From UBA11524 sp051886675 (GTDB taxonomy: Bacteria; Bacillota; Clostridia; Christensenellales; Aristaeellaceae): 36,513 bases of DNA. The position numbers and the translations under genes are program-made. The notes beneath the pieces were generated by a model. That model did not search any database. It worked only from the letters and a program-made list of their open reading frames with translations, and was not told where the DNA came from. Of the stretch, positions 23,789 through 31,878 are shown piece after piece; the first letter of the stretch is position 1, and each line of letters starts with the position of its first letter. The stretch covers positions 1 to 36,513 of the forward strand of contig JBJEYH010000405.1 of NCBI GenBank assembly GCA_051886675.1. Direction: 5' to 3'.

Positions 23789-26530
23789 TCAGTCCGGAAC
23801 CTCCGCCAGCAGCGCGTCCAGCTTCGCGATCAGCGCGTCGGCGTCAGGCCGCTGAAGCAGCGTGTCCCGCAGCGGCGCGTCGCGCATGGCGGCGGGCGCC
23901 TGGTCGATCAGCGGCACGTTGGCCGTCAGGACGGCCCTGGCGGCGGGATGATCCAGCAGATCGCCCAGCGGCTCCCGGGTGGAATGCACCCGGATCAGGG
24001 CCTCCCGGGCCTCCAGGGTGAAATGGTAGTCGCCGGCGGAAAGCTCCGTTTCCGCCTGACCGGCTGCCCAGGGCAGGCGAAGGGTGGCCCGGCAGTTGAA
24101 GGGCACGGTGATGTCGAGGGTCACATGGGTGGCGTCCGTCACCTGCCAGGACACGTGATACGTGCCGGCGGGCGAGGCGTAGTCAGCCCGGACGCTGCCC
24201 AGGCGGGCATTGGGCACGGGCTGCAGCACCACATGCCGGAAGCCCGGCTGCGCTTCGTCCGGCTGGATGCCGGCCATGGTCCCCCACATCCATTCGCCCA
24301 CCGCGCCCAGGGCGTAGTGGTTGAAGCTGTTCATGCCCGTGGAGGATACGCTGCCGTCGGGCTCCATGCTGTTCCAGCGCTCCCAGACGGTGGTGGCGCC
24401 CAGGTTGACCTCGTACAGCCAGCCGGGGTATTCCTCGTTGAACAGGATGCGGTAGGCCATGTCATGCTCGCCCTCGCTGCTGAGCACCCGCTGGATCAGC
24501 GGCGTGCCCACAAAGCCGGTCACGAACTTGTTCCCCTTGGCGCGGATCAGCGCCAGCAGGGATTTCAGCGCGCGGGGGCGATCCTCGTTCAGGTGATAGT
24601 GCAGCGTCAGCACGTAGCCGGTCTGCGTGGTGATGGCGCAGCGGCCGTTAGGGGTGTAGTACTCGTCCAGAATGTAGCGGTGGATATCCTCCGCCAGCGC
24701 GGCATACTGCCGCTCCTCATCGGCGTAGCCCAGGATCGCCGCGGCCCTGGCCACCAGGCGCGCGCTGTACAGATAGTAGACGTAGGCCACGAAGGCATCC
24801 TCCGTGGCGCCCTTCACCTGATCCGCGCCGCCCGCCGGATGATCCAGCGCCAGCCAGTCACCGTAGTGGTAGTGCCGGCCCCAGCCGCGATCCTCGCCGT
24901 CCTCCCGGCGGATGTAGTCCACCCAGGCCTTCATGCTGCCGAAGGATTCGGCCAGGATGCTCCTGTCGCCGTAGAACAGGTACAGCGACCAGGGAATGAT
25001 GGTGGCCGCGTCGCCCCACACGCTGCTGCCCTGGCCCGCGTGCCCCGCGGAGGGCACCACGTCCGGCACCATGCCGCCGAGCATGCGCTGCTCGGTGCGC
25101 AGGTCGTACAGGTACTTGCGGTAGAAGGCGGCGGCGTCGGTGAAGTAGCAGGCCGTGGGCACGAAAACCTGCGTGTCGGCCGTCCAGCCCATGCGCTCGT
25201 CCCGCTGGGGACAGTCCGTGGGCACGTCCAGGAAGTTGCCCTTCTGCCCCCACCGGATGTTGCTGATCAGCTGATTGATCTTGGGCGCGCCGGTTTCCAG
25301 GCGGCCGGCGGGCGTCACGTCGGAGTACAGCGCCAGCGCGGTGAGCGCATCCCTTTCCGGCGCGGCGATGCCCTCCACCTTCACGTAGCGGAAGCCGTAG
25401 AAGGTGAACTGCGGCTCCAGCACATGCGCCTCCCCGTCGGATACGTAGACGTACTCGGCCCGGGCGGTGCGCAGGTTGTCGCGGTAGAAGCAGCCCTGCT
25501 GCAGCACCTCGCCCACCTGCACATGGATCCTGGTGCCCCGGGGCTCGTGAACCCGCAGGCGGAAGCTGCCGGTCATGTTCTGCCCGACGTCCCACACCCA
25601 TTCGCCGGCGGGGGTGTGCAGCAGCGCGATGGGCTGCAGCTCCTCCTGCACACGGACGGGGATGCTCATCCGCTCGCACAGGGGGATGGCTTCCTCCAGC
25701 AGCGTCGCCTTCTCCCCGGGCAGGTCGGGCAGGGTGTCGTCCCGGTGCTCGCCGTCGTAGATGTTGGAGAAGGTGATCCGGCTGCGGGTGACGGTCCAGG
25801 CATCGTCGGTGCCCAGCACCTGCTCCGTGCCGTCGGCAAAGCGGACGCGCAGCTCGGCGATCAGCTTCCAGGCGTCGCCGTAATACCCCGGATCCCCGGG
25901 CCGGGAGGTGAAGCCGAAGCGGCCCTTGTACCAGCCGTCGCCCAGCGCGACCTCCAGACGGTTGTCCCGGGTCAGAAGCTCCGTCACGTCATAGGTCTGG
26001 TACTGCACCCACTGGGCATAATTGTTGCAGTAGGGCGTCAGATACTCGTCGGACACGCGGCGGCCGTTGATGCGGGCCTCGTACAGCCCCAGGCCGCAGA
26101 TGTACAGCCGGGCGTCGCGGATGGGCCTGCCGGGCAGCGCAAAGCTCCGGCAGAACACGGGCAGCCGCGGCTCGTCCCTGCCGCAGGTGATCCACCGGCC
26201 CTGCCAGGGCTCGTCCAGCTTGCCGGTCTCGAACCAGTTCAGGTCGCTTTCGGCTTCCTCCCGGGCGTCGCTGCGCACGGCGACCGTCCAGTAATAGCGC
26301 GTGCGCGGCGCAAGCGTAAGCTCCGTCTCCGTCGCCAGCGGATCCAGCGGGGCCCATCCGGAATCGTACTGCGGGACGGCCCTTTCCGCGTCCGCCCACA
26401 CGCGCAGCCGCGCGGCTTGCTGCGCCTTGCCCGCGGCGTCCTCCGTCACCCAGGAGAATACCGGCTTCCCCAGGCGATAGCCCATGGGATTGGCGATATG
26501 ATTGACCTGACAGCGTGTAATCCTCATCAT
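23789..26530 (-). CDS. GH78 alpha-L-rhamnosidase
   Basis: This 913-residue GH78 enzyme releases terminal alpha-L-rhamnose from plant glycosides or pectin fragments. The order is N-terminal beta domains (YRLGKPVFSWVTED; YICGLGLYEARINGRRVSDE; LGDGWYKGRFGF), a concanavalin-like domain (WVWDVGQNMTGSFRL), an (alpha/alpha)6 barrel with the general-acid motif DCPQRDERMGWTADTQVF and the general-base region TTVWERWNSMEPDG, and a C-terminal beta domain. A helical tail follows (about 853-913, EPLGDLLDHPAARAVL) like those on the GH3 and GH2 proteins. There is no signal peptide. The start at 26530 is chosen because GGGAG at 26536-26540 is well spaced and the -10 element at 26553-26558 excludes earlier codons; ATG at 26527 is also possible. 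It is monocistronic and divergent from the second GH3 gene. Confidence 0.94.
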   Translation of the reverse strand: MMRITRCQVNHIANPMGYRLGKPVFSWVTEDAAGKAQQAARLRVWADAERAVPQYDSGWAPLDPLATETELTLAPRTRYYWTVAVRSDAREEAESDLNWFETGKLDEPWQGRWITCGRDEPRLPVFCRSFALPGRPIRDARLYICGLGLYEARINGRRVSDEYLTPYCNNYAQWVQYQTYDVTELLTRDNRLEVALGDGWYKGRFGFTSRPGDPGYYGDAWKLIAELRVRFADGTEQVLGTDDAWTVTRSRITFSNIYDGEHRDDTLPDLPGEKATLLEEAIPLCERMSIPVRVQEELQPIALLHTPAGEWVWDVGQNMTGSFRLRVHEPRGTRIHVQVGEVLQQGCFYRDNLRTARAEYVYVSDGEAHVLEPQFTFYGFRYVKVEGIAAPERDALTALALYSDVTPAGRLETGAPKINQLISNIRWGQKGNFLDVPTDCPQRDERMGWTADTQVFVPTACYFTDAAAFYRKYLYDLRTEQRMLGGMVPDVVPSAGHAGQGSSVWGDAATIIPWSLYLFYGDRSILAESFGSMKAWVDYIRREDGEDRGWGRHYHYGDWLALDHPAGGADQVKGATEDAFVAYVYYLYSARLVARAAAILGYADEERQYAALAEDIHRYILDEYYTPNGRCAITTQTGYVLTLHYHLNEDRPRALKSLLALIRAKGNKFVTGFVGTPLIQRVLSSEGEHDMAYRILFNEEYPGWLYEVNLGATTVWERWNSMEPDGSVSSTGMNSFNHYALGAVGEWMWGTMAGIQPDEAQPGFRHVVLQPVPNARLGSVRADYASPAGTYHVSWQVTDATHVTLDITVPFNCRATLRLPWAAGQAETELSAGDYHFTLEAREALIRVHSTREPLGDLLDHPAARAVLTANVPLIDQAPAAMRDAPLRDTLLQRPDADALIAKLDALLAEVPD

Positions 26531-26552
26531 GATGCACTCCCTTCCACCGGGC

Positions 26553-26614
26553 ATTATACCGGATGCCGCCCGGGGTTTCTTTTTCTGATCCGACCAATAT
26601 TCCCGCCCATCCGA
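26553..26614 (-). promoter_or_regulatory. TCGGAT direct-repeat promoter of GH78 gene
   Basis: On the minus strand, TCGGAT hexamers (ATCCGA at 26609-26614 and 26588-26593 on the plus strand) lie 21 bp apart. They are followed after 29 bp by a perfect -10 TATAAT (ATTATA at 26553-26558). The predicted transcript starts near 26546, only about 16 bases before the start codon. Confidence 0.8.
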
Positions 26615-26625
26615 TATGCTTCCTG

Positions 26626-26687
26626 TCGGTTTTCTGTCATAAGCGGTCGGATCTCGTCAAGCGGACGGGGCGGAAACGTGGTATCAT
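26626..26687 (+). promoter_or_regulatory. TCGGAT direct-repeat promoter of second GH3 gene
   Basis: TCGGTT (26626-26631) and TCGGAT (26647-26652) are 21 bp apart, with a 29-bp gap and TATCAT at 26682-26687. The block TGTCGGTTTTCTGTCAT is identical to the YesL promoter at 8952-8968. It lies back to back with the GH78 promoter. Confidence 0.75.
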
Positions 26688-26735
26688 CAGGATGCCGGCC
26701 CCTGCGGGCGGCCTACTGACGATAAGGAGCGCTTG

Positions 26736-29144
26736 ATGATGACCGATTATAGGAATCCCGCCCTGTCCGCCCGCCGGCGGGCGGAGCTGCTGCTCAGCCA
26801 GCTCACCCTGGAGGAGAAGGTCGCCCAGCTGACCTGCATCTGGGCCGGAAAGGAAAACGATGAGGCCGCCGATCTGCTCAGGCACGGCATCGGCCAGGTC
26901 AGCACGCTGAACTTCCGCATGGGCGAGGACATCGGGGAGATCGCCCGGTGGCAGACCCGGATCCAGCAGGCCGTGATGCAGGCCAGTCCCCATCACATTC
27001 CGGCGGTGTTCCACATGGAGGGCCTGTGCGGCGCGCTGATGATCGGCGCCACCGCCTTCCCCACGGGCGTGGCCCGGGGCTCGGGCTTCGACCCCGCGCT
27101 GGAAAAACGCATCGGCGAAACGGTCAGCCGGCAGGAGGCGGCGCTGGGCATCACGCAGATTCTCGCGCCGGTGCTGGACATCTCCCGGGATTCCCGCATG
27201 GGCCGCCAGTGCGAGCCCTATGGCGAGGATCCCACCCTGGCCGCCGCGCTGGGAACGGCCTACACCCACGGCATTCAGGAGACGACCACCGCCGGCCGCA
27301 CGCCCGAGGCCGCGGCCAAGCATTTCTTCGGCTTCCACAATTCCAGCGGCGGCATTCACGGCGCCCATGTGGATGCCGGCGAGCGGCTGCTGCTGGAGAT
27401 CTACGGCAAGCCCTTCCAGGCGGCGATCACCGGGGCGGGGCTGCGGGGGGTCATGCCCTGCTACGGCTCGCTGAACGGACTGCCCATCCATGCCTCCAGG
27501 CACTACCTCACGGACGTTCTGCGGGGGGAGATGGGCTTTGACGGCGTGACGGTTTCCGATTACGGCGGGGCCAGCAATACCCATACGGTGCAGGGCATCG
27601 GCGAAACCCTGGGCGAGGCCGGGCTGCGCTGCCTGACGGCCGGGCTGGACGTGGAGCTGCCCATGCCCGTGGCCTACGCCGAGGAAATGACGGCCAAATT
27701 CCGCTCGGGCGAGGCGGACGCGGCAGTGCTGGACCGGGCGGTGCTGCGGGTGCTGGAGGCCAAGTTCCGCATGGGGATCTTCGAGCATCCCTTCGCGCTG
27801 ACGGGGGAGGCGCTGGAGACGGCCCTCCATCGCGCGGAGGACGACGCCGTAGCCCTGCAGGCGGCCCGTCAGTCGCTGGTGCTGCTGAAGAACGACCATG
27901 CCCTGCCCCTCACCGGCCGGGAGAAGACCATTGCCGTCATCGGGCCCCACGCGGTCAATCCGCGCTACTATTTCGGGGGCTACACCCACGTGAGCATGGT
28001 GGAGGCGGAATATGCCGCGCTGAACTCCATGGCGGGGGTGGGCGCGGGCGGCGACACCGCGGCGCTGGCCATGGAGCGCATTCCCGGCAGCAATGTGCAG
28101 GTGGATGAGACGGAGCAGTTCAACCAGGTGCTGCGGCGGCTGGAGCCGGACTGCAGAAGCCTGCTGGACGCGCTGCGCGAGGCGCTGCCCGGCTGCCGCG
28201 TGCTGCACGCGCCGGGCTATCACAAGGCCGGCCCGGACCAGAGCCTGTTCGCCGACGCGCTGGCCATCGCCGCCCAGGCCGACGCGGTGATCCTGACCCT
28301 GGGCGGCAAGAACGGCTCCGGCTCCATCGCCACCATGGGCGAGGGCGTGGACGGCACGGACATCGGCCTGCCCCCCTGCCAGGACGCCTTCATCCGCCGG
28401 GTGAAGCAGCTGGGGAAGCCGCTGATCGGCGTGCATTTTGACGGCCGCCCCATCTCCAGCGATACCGCCGACGAATGCCTGGACGCGATCCTGGAGTGCT
28501 GGAATCCCGCCACCTTCACCGCGGAGGCGGTGACGGACGTGCTGGTGGGCCGGGAGAATCCCTCCGGCAAGCTGCCGCTGTCCGTGGCCCGCTGCGCCGG
28601 GCAGATCCCGGTGTATTACAATCATCCCTCGGGGTCCATGTGGTCGCAGGGGGAAAGCATCGGCTTCCAGGATTATGTGGACTGCTCCCACAGGCCCCGC
28701 TACTGCTTCGGCCATGGCCTGAGCTACACGTCCTTCGCCTACAGCGCGCTGCGGCTGGACAGGCACGAGACCACGCCCTTCGCCCCCGTGACGGTGTCCG
28801 TCCGGGTGAAGAACACCGGCGAATGCGCGGGCACGGAGATCGTTCAGCTGTACATGCGGGATCCCCACGCCTCCATGACCCGGCCCATCAAGGAGCTGCA
28901 GGGCTTTGCCCGGGTGACGCTGGCGCCCGGCGAGGAGAAGCAGGTGGTCTTCACGCTGCAGCCCGACCAGATGGCCTTCCTGGACGAGGACATGCGCTGG
29001 AAGGTGGAGAAGGGCGTCCTGGAGGTGCAGGTGGGCGCCTCCTCGGAGGACATCCGCCTGACCGATGCCTTCACCGTGACTGGCGACGGCTGGCTGGAGG
29101 GGCGTACGCGCACCTTCTTCTGCCTGGGGCAGGTCGAGGCGTAA
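26736..29144 (+). CDS. GH3 glycoside hydrolase (beta-xylosidase/beta-glucosidase-like)
   Basis: This 802-residue GH3 enzyme has no signal peptide. The TIM-like domain includes LAPVLDISRDSRMGRQCEPY, the KHFFGFHNSSGGIHGAHVD block and the nucleophile Asp275 in GVTVSDYGG. The sandwich domain follows (IAVIGPHAVNPRYYFGGYTH; LTLGGKNGSGS), and the protein ends in a fibronectin type III-like domain after GHGLSYTSFAYSAL. The KHF and HASRHYLTDVLRGEMGFDG pattern resembles beta-xylosidase/arabinofuranosidase-type GH3 members, but specificity is not certain. Unlike the first GH3 it has no extra helical tail. The ATG at 26736 lies 6 bases after AAGGAG; TTG 26733 and ATG 26739 are less likely. It is monocistronic, driven by the promoter at 26626 and closed by the terminator at 29211. 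Confidence 0.92.
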   Translation: MMTDYRNPALSARRRAELLLSQLTLEEKVAQLTCIWAGKENDEAADLLRHGIGQVSTLNFRMGEDIGEIARWQTRIQQAVMQASPHHIPAVFHMEGLCGALMIGATAFPTGVARGSGFDPALEKRIGETVSRQEAALGITQILAPVLDISRDSRMGRQCEPYGEDPTLAAALGTAYTHGIQETTTAGRTPEAAAKHFFGFHNSSGGIHGAHVDAGERLLLEIYGKPFQAAITGAGLRGVMPCYGSLNGLPIHASRHYLTDVLRGEMGFDGVTVSDYGGASNTHTVQGIGETLGEAGLRCLTAGLDVELPMPVAYAEEMTAKFRSGEADAAVLDRAVLRVLEAKFRMGIFEHPFALTGEALETALHRAEDDAVALQAARQSLVLLKNDHALPLTGREKTIAVIGPHAVNPRYYFGGYTHVSMVEAEYAALNSMAGVGAGGDTAALAMERIPGSNVQVDETEQFNQVLRRLEPDCRSLLDALREALPGCRVLHAPGYHKAGPDQSLFADALAIAAQADAVILTLGGKNGSGSIATMGEGVDGTDIGLPPCQDAFIRRVKQLGKPLIGVHFDGRPISSDTADECLDAILECWNPATFTAEAVTDVLVGRENPSGKLPLSVARCAGQIPVYYNHPSGSMWSQGESIGFQDYVDCSHRPRYCFGHGLSYTSFAYSALRLDRHETTPFAPVTVSVRVKNTGECAGTEIVQLYMRDPHASMTRPIKELQGFARVTLAPGEEKQVVFTLQPDQMAFLDEDMRWKVEKGVLEVQVGASSEDIRLTDAFTVTGDGWLEGRTRTFFCLGQVEA

Positions 29145-29210
29145 GCCCGTATCCCGCGGGCGCGTCCTTCCCGTGGGGCGGGATGCTCCCCTTTCCCGGG
29201 GCGCACGCGC

Positions 29211-29246
29211 AAAAAATCCGAACCGGTTGGCGGTTCGGAATTTTTT
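29211..29246. terminator. Bidirectional intrinsic terminator
   Basis: An A-run (29211-29216), an 8-bp stem CCGAACCG (29218-29225) / CGGTTCGG (29231-29238) and a T-run (29241-29246) can terminate both the GH3 gene (+) and the sugar ABC operon (-). The stem sequence resembles that of the terminator at 5084. Confidence 0.88.
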
Positions 29247-29269
29247 GTGGGGGACGGGCGTCGCTGCCA

Positions 29270-30256
29270 TCAGGCGGCTGCGCGCTCCTCCTTGCGCTTG
29301 TTGGAGGCGATGGCGCGGCGCTTGATCTGGAAGGCGTCGAACCACATCACCAGCAGCATGATCGCGCCCTTGGCCACGTACTGGTAGTAGGTGTTCAGCC
29401 CGGCCAGCTGCATGCCGTTGGCCAGCAGGCCCATGATCAGCACGCCGGCAACGCAGTTGGCGATCTTGCCTTCGCCGCCGCGGACGGATACGCCGCCCAC
29501 CAGCACGCCGGTGAGCACCGTGATTTCCGTGCCCGCCGCGGTGCCTGCCGCCGCCGCGCCCACGCGGGAGGTCAGGATCACCGCGCCGATGCCGCAGAAC
29601 AGGCCCGCGATGCCGCCGATGGCATACTTCATGCGCTTGACGTTGATGCCGGCCAGGCGGGAGGCGGCCTCGTTGCCGCCTAGGGCGAAGACGTAGCGGC
29701 CAAAGTAGGTTCTGTCCATGACGAAGCTCATCACGATGCCCGCGAAGATCATGAACAGCGTCGCGTAGGTCAGGCTCGGATGGAAGATCGTGCCCTGGCC
29801 GATGGCCTTGAAGGCCGCCGGCAGGGAGGAGATGGTCTTGGCGTTGGTGATGACGTAGGCGATGCCCTGATAGACCGTGCTCAGGCCGATGGAGACGAAG
29901 ATGCGGGGCAGCTGAAGCAGCTGCTCCAGCAGGGTGCCGATCATGCCGAAGCCGACGCTGATGGCCACGGTGATGACCACCGCCACCGCGATGGGCAGGT
30001 TAAGGCGCATGATCATCATCGCGCACAGCACGCCGCAGATGCTCATCTGATACCCCACGGACATGTCCAGGCCGCCGGACATCATGATCAGCGCGATGCC
30101 GTAGGCGGAGATGATCACGTAGGCGTTCTGGTTGAGAATGTTGAGCAGGTTGGTCACGGACAGGAAATTGGGGCTGGTAAAGGTAAACACGATGCAAATG
30201 AGAATCAGCAGCACCCAGGCCAGATTCCTTCTGCAAAAATCGATGACTTTCGCCAT
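29270..30256 (-). CDS. Monosaccharide ABC transporter permease (RbsC-like)
   Basis: This 328-residue membrane permease of the RbsC/AraH/XylH family has about eight to ten helices. Landmarks are MSGGLDMSVGYQMSICGVLC, the conserved FALGGNEAASRLAGINVKRM loop (the ATPase-docking segment of this family) and GAAAAGTAAGTEITVLTGVL. The ATG at 30256 lies two bases after the ATPase stop codon and follows AAGGAGG; a longer in-frame start would overlap the ATPase gene and has no ribosome site. It is the last gene of the operon, with the bidirectional terminator 24 bp beyond. The sugar transported is not evident. Confidence 0.93.
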   Translation of the reverse strand: MAKVIDFCRRNLAWVLLILICIVFTFTSPNFLSVTNLLNILNQNAYVIISAYGIALIMMSGGLDMSVGYQMSICGVLCAMMIMRLNLPIAVAVVITVAISVGFGMIGTLLEQLLQLPRIFVSIGLSTVYQGIAYVITNAKTISSLPAAFKAIGQGTIFHPSLTYATLFMIFAGIVMSFVMDRTYFGRYVFALGGNEAASRLAGINVKRMKYAIGGIAGLFCGIGAVILTSRVGAAAAGTAAGTEITVLTGVLVGGVSVRGGEGKIANCVAGVLIMGLLANGMQLAGLNTYYQYVAKGAIMLLVMWFDAFQIKRRAIASNKRKEERAAA

Positions 30257-30257
30257 G

Positions 30258-31751
30258 TTACGCACCCTCCTTGATGCCGGAAGCCAGTTCAAGCACGCTT
30301 TCCTGGCTGAAGTTCTGTTTCTGCAGCTCGCCGCTCACCCTGCCCTCATGCAGCACGATGATGCGGTCGCTCATGCCGAGCATTTCCTCCATCTCGGAGG
30401 AGATCATCAGGATGGACTTGCCGCTTTCCACCAGGCCGTTCATCAGCTTGTAGATTTCCTGCTTGGCGCCCACGTCGATGCCGCGGGTGGGCTCGTCGAA
30501 GATCAGGATATCCGTCTGCGCGGCGAGCACCTTGGCCACGACGACCTTCTGCTGGTTGCCGCCGGAAAGGTTGCGCACCAGCTGCCTGACCGTGGGCGTC
30601 CTGATGTCCAGGGTGGAGGTGTAGGTCTGCACCAGCTGATCCAGTACCCTGAAGTGCATGAAGCCATGGGTGCTGTTGCGGCGCAGGCTCATCACGGGGA
30701 TGTTCCACTCGACGCTGTACTGCAGGAAGGCGCCCTCCTGCTTTCTGTCCTCGGGAATCAGGCCGATGCCGTGATCCACGCCGTCGGCCACGGAGCGGGC
30801 GCGCATGGCCCTGCCCCGGACGATGATTTCGCCGCTGTCCGGCTTCACGTCGCCGCAGATCATCTTGGCCAGCTCCGTGCGGCCCGCGCCCACCAGCCCG
30901 GCCAGGCCGAGGATTTCGCCCCTGCGCAGCTGCAGGCTGATGTGAAAGTCGCCGTTGCCCGTCAGGTTCCGCAGCTCCAGCACCGGCTCGCCGATCTGCA
31001 CCTGGCGCGCGGGGAACTTTTCCGTCAGCTCCCGGCCGATCATGTAGCGGATCAGATCCTTCTTGGTGATGTCGGCCACATTCCGGGTGACGACGTATTT
31101 GCCGTCGCGGAAGACCGTCACCCGGTCGCACAGCTCGAACAGCTCCTCCAGGCGATGGCTGATGTAGATGACCGATACGCCCTTTTCCTTCAGCCGGCGC
31201 ACGATGCGGAACATGTTGCTCACCTCCGCCATGGGGATGGAGGCGGTGGGCTCGTCCATGATGAGCAGCCTGCAGTTTTTCACCAGGGCCTTGGCGATTT
31301 CCACAATCTGCATCTGCGCGGTGGAGAGCATCTGCATCTGGGTCATGGGATCGATCTGCACGCCCAGATCCTGCAGAATCTCCGCCGAGCGGCGCTTCAT
31401 CTCCCGGAAATCGGGGAGGCCGCGGCGCTTGCCGACCCGGTCGCCCAGGAAGATGTTCTCCATCACGCTCAGGGATGGAACCAGGTTGAACTCCTGATAG
31501 ACGACGCCGATACCGTTTTCCCTGGCCAGGGCCGGCGTCAGTTTGCTGTATTCCCTGCCGTCGATGACAATCGTGCCCTTCTCGGGCTGGATGGCGCCGG
31601 ATATCGTCTTGATGACGGTGGATTTGCCAGCGCCGTTCTCGCCGATCAGGGCGAGGATTTCGCCCTTCTCCACGTCGAAGGACACGTCATCCAGCGCGAC
31701 GACGCCGGGATACAGCTTGGTCACATGCCTGACCTCAAGCAGCTTAGCCAT
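30258..31751 (-). CDS. Monosaccharide ABC transporter double ATPase (RbsA-like)
   Basis: This 497-residue protein has two ABC ATPase domains in tandem. The first has Walker A GENGAGKST, Walker B LLIMDEPTAS and H-loop YISHRLEE, with an unusual signature, LSTAQMQIVEIAKAL. The second has the family-typical degenerate Walker A GLVGAGRTEL, signature LSGGNQQK and Walker B ILIFDEPTRG. This asymmetry is normal for the Rbs/Mgl/Xyl group. The ATG at 31751 follows AAAGGAG; the longer in-frame start at 31790 falls in the upstream hairpin. It energises the permease encoded immediately downstream. Confidence 0.95.
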   Translation of the reverse strand: MAKLLEVRHVTKLYPGVVALDDVSFDVEKGEILALIGENGAGKSTVIKTISGAIQPEKGTIVIDGREYSKLTPALARENGIGVVYQEFNLVPSLSVMENIFLGDRVGKRRGLPDFREMKRRSAEILQDLGVQIDPMTQMQMLSTAQMQIVEIAKALVKNCRLLIMDEPTASIPMAEVSNMFRIVRRLKEKGVSVIYISHRLEELFELCDRVTVFRDGKYVVTRNVADITKKDLIRYMIGRELTEKFPARQVQIGEPVLELRNLTGNGDFHISLQLRRGEILGLAGLVGAGRTELAKMICGDVKPDSGEIIVRGRAMRARSVADGVDHGIGLIPEDRKQEGAFLQYSVEWNIPVMSLRRNSTHGFMHFRVLDQLVQTYTSTLDIRTPTVRQLVRNLSGGNQQKVVVAKVLAAQTDILIFDEPTRGIDVGAKQEIYKLMNGLVESGKSILMISSEMEEMLGMSDRIIVLHEGRVSGELQKQNFSQESVLELASGIKEGA

Positions 31752-31788
31752 CAGAACTCCTTTCCGCATGCAGCGCACTGGCGGATAC

Positions 31789-31822
31789 AAAAGGAGGCTG
31801 CCCTGCCATCAGGACAGCCTCC
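31789..31822 (-). terminator. Intra-operon hairpin after sugar-binding protein gene
   Basis: Read on the minus strand, GGAGGCTG (31815-31822) pairs with CAGCCTCC (31793-31800), with a further inner pairing, followed by four T residues (A at 31789-31792). It is probably a leaky terminator or 3'-end stabiliser that lets the binding protein be made in excess over the ATPase and permease. Confidence 0.65.
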
Positions 31823-31878
31823 GGGCTTTGCCTTGTTGTTCGCCTCAGGGTGTCCGGCTCCCTATGCGGGGGCGCCGC

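Noticed and set aside
26531..26554. Eight-residue N-terminal extension of GH78
   Set aside because: That start codon overlaps the TATAAT -10 element, and the ATG at 26530 has a well-placed ribosome site.
23948..26719. Long plus-strand open frame antisense to GH78
   Set aside because: It overlaps both divergent promoters and lacks any motif, while GH78 on the minus strand is unambiguous.
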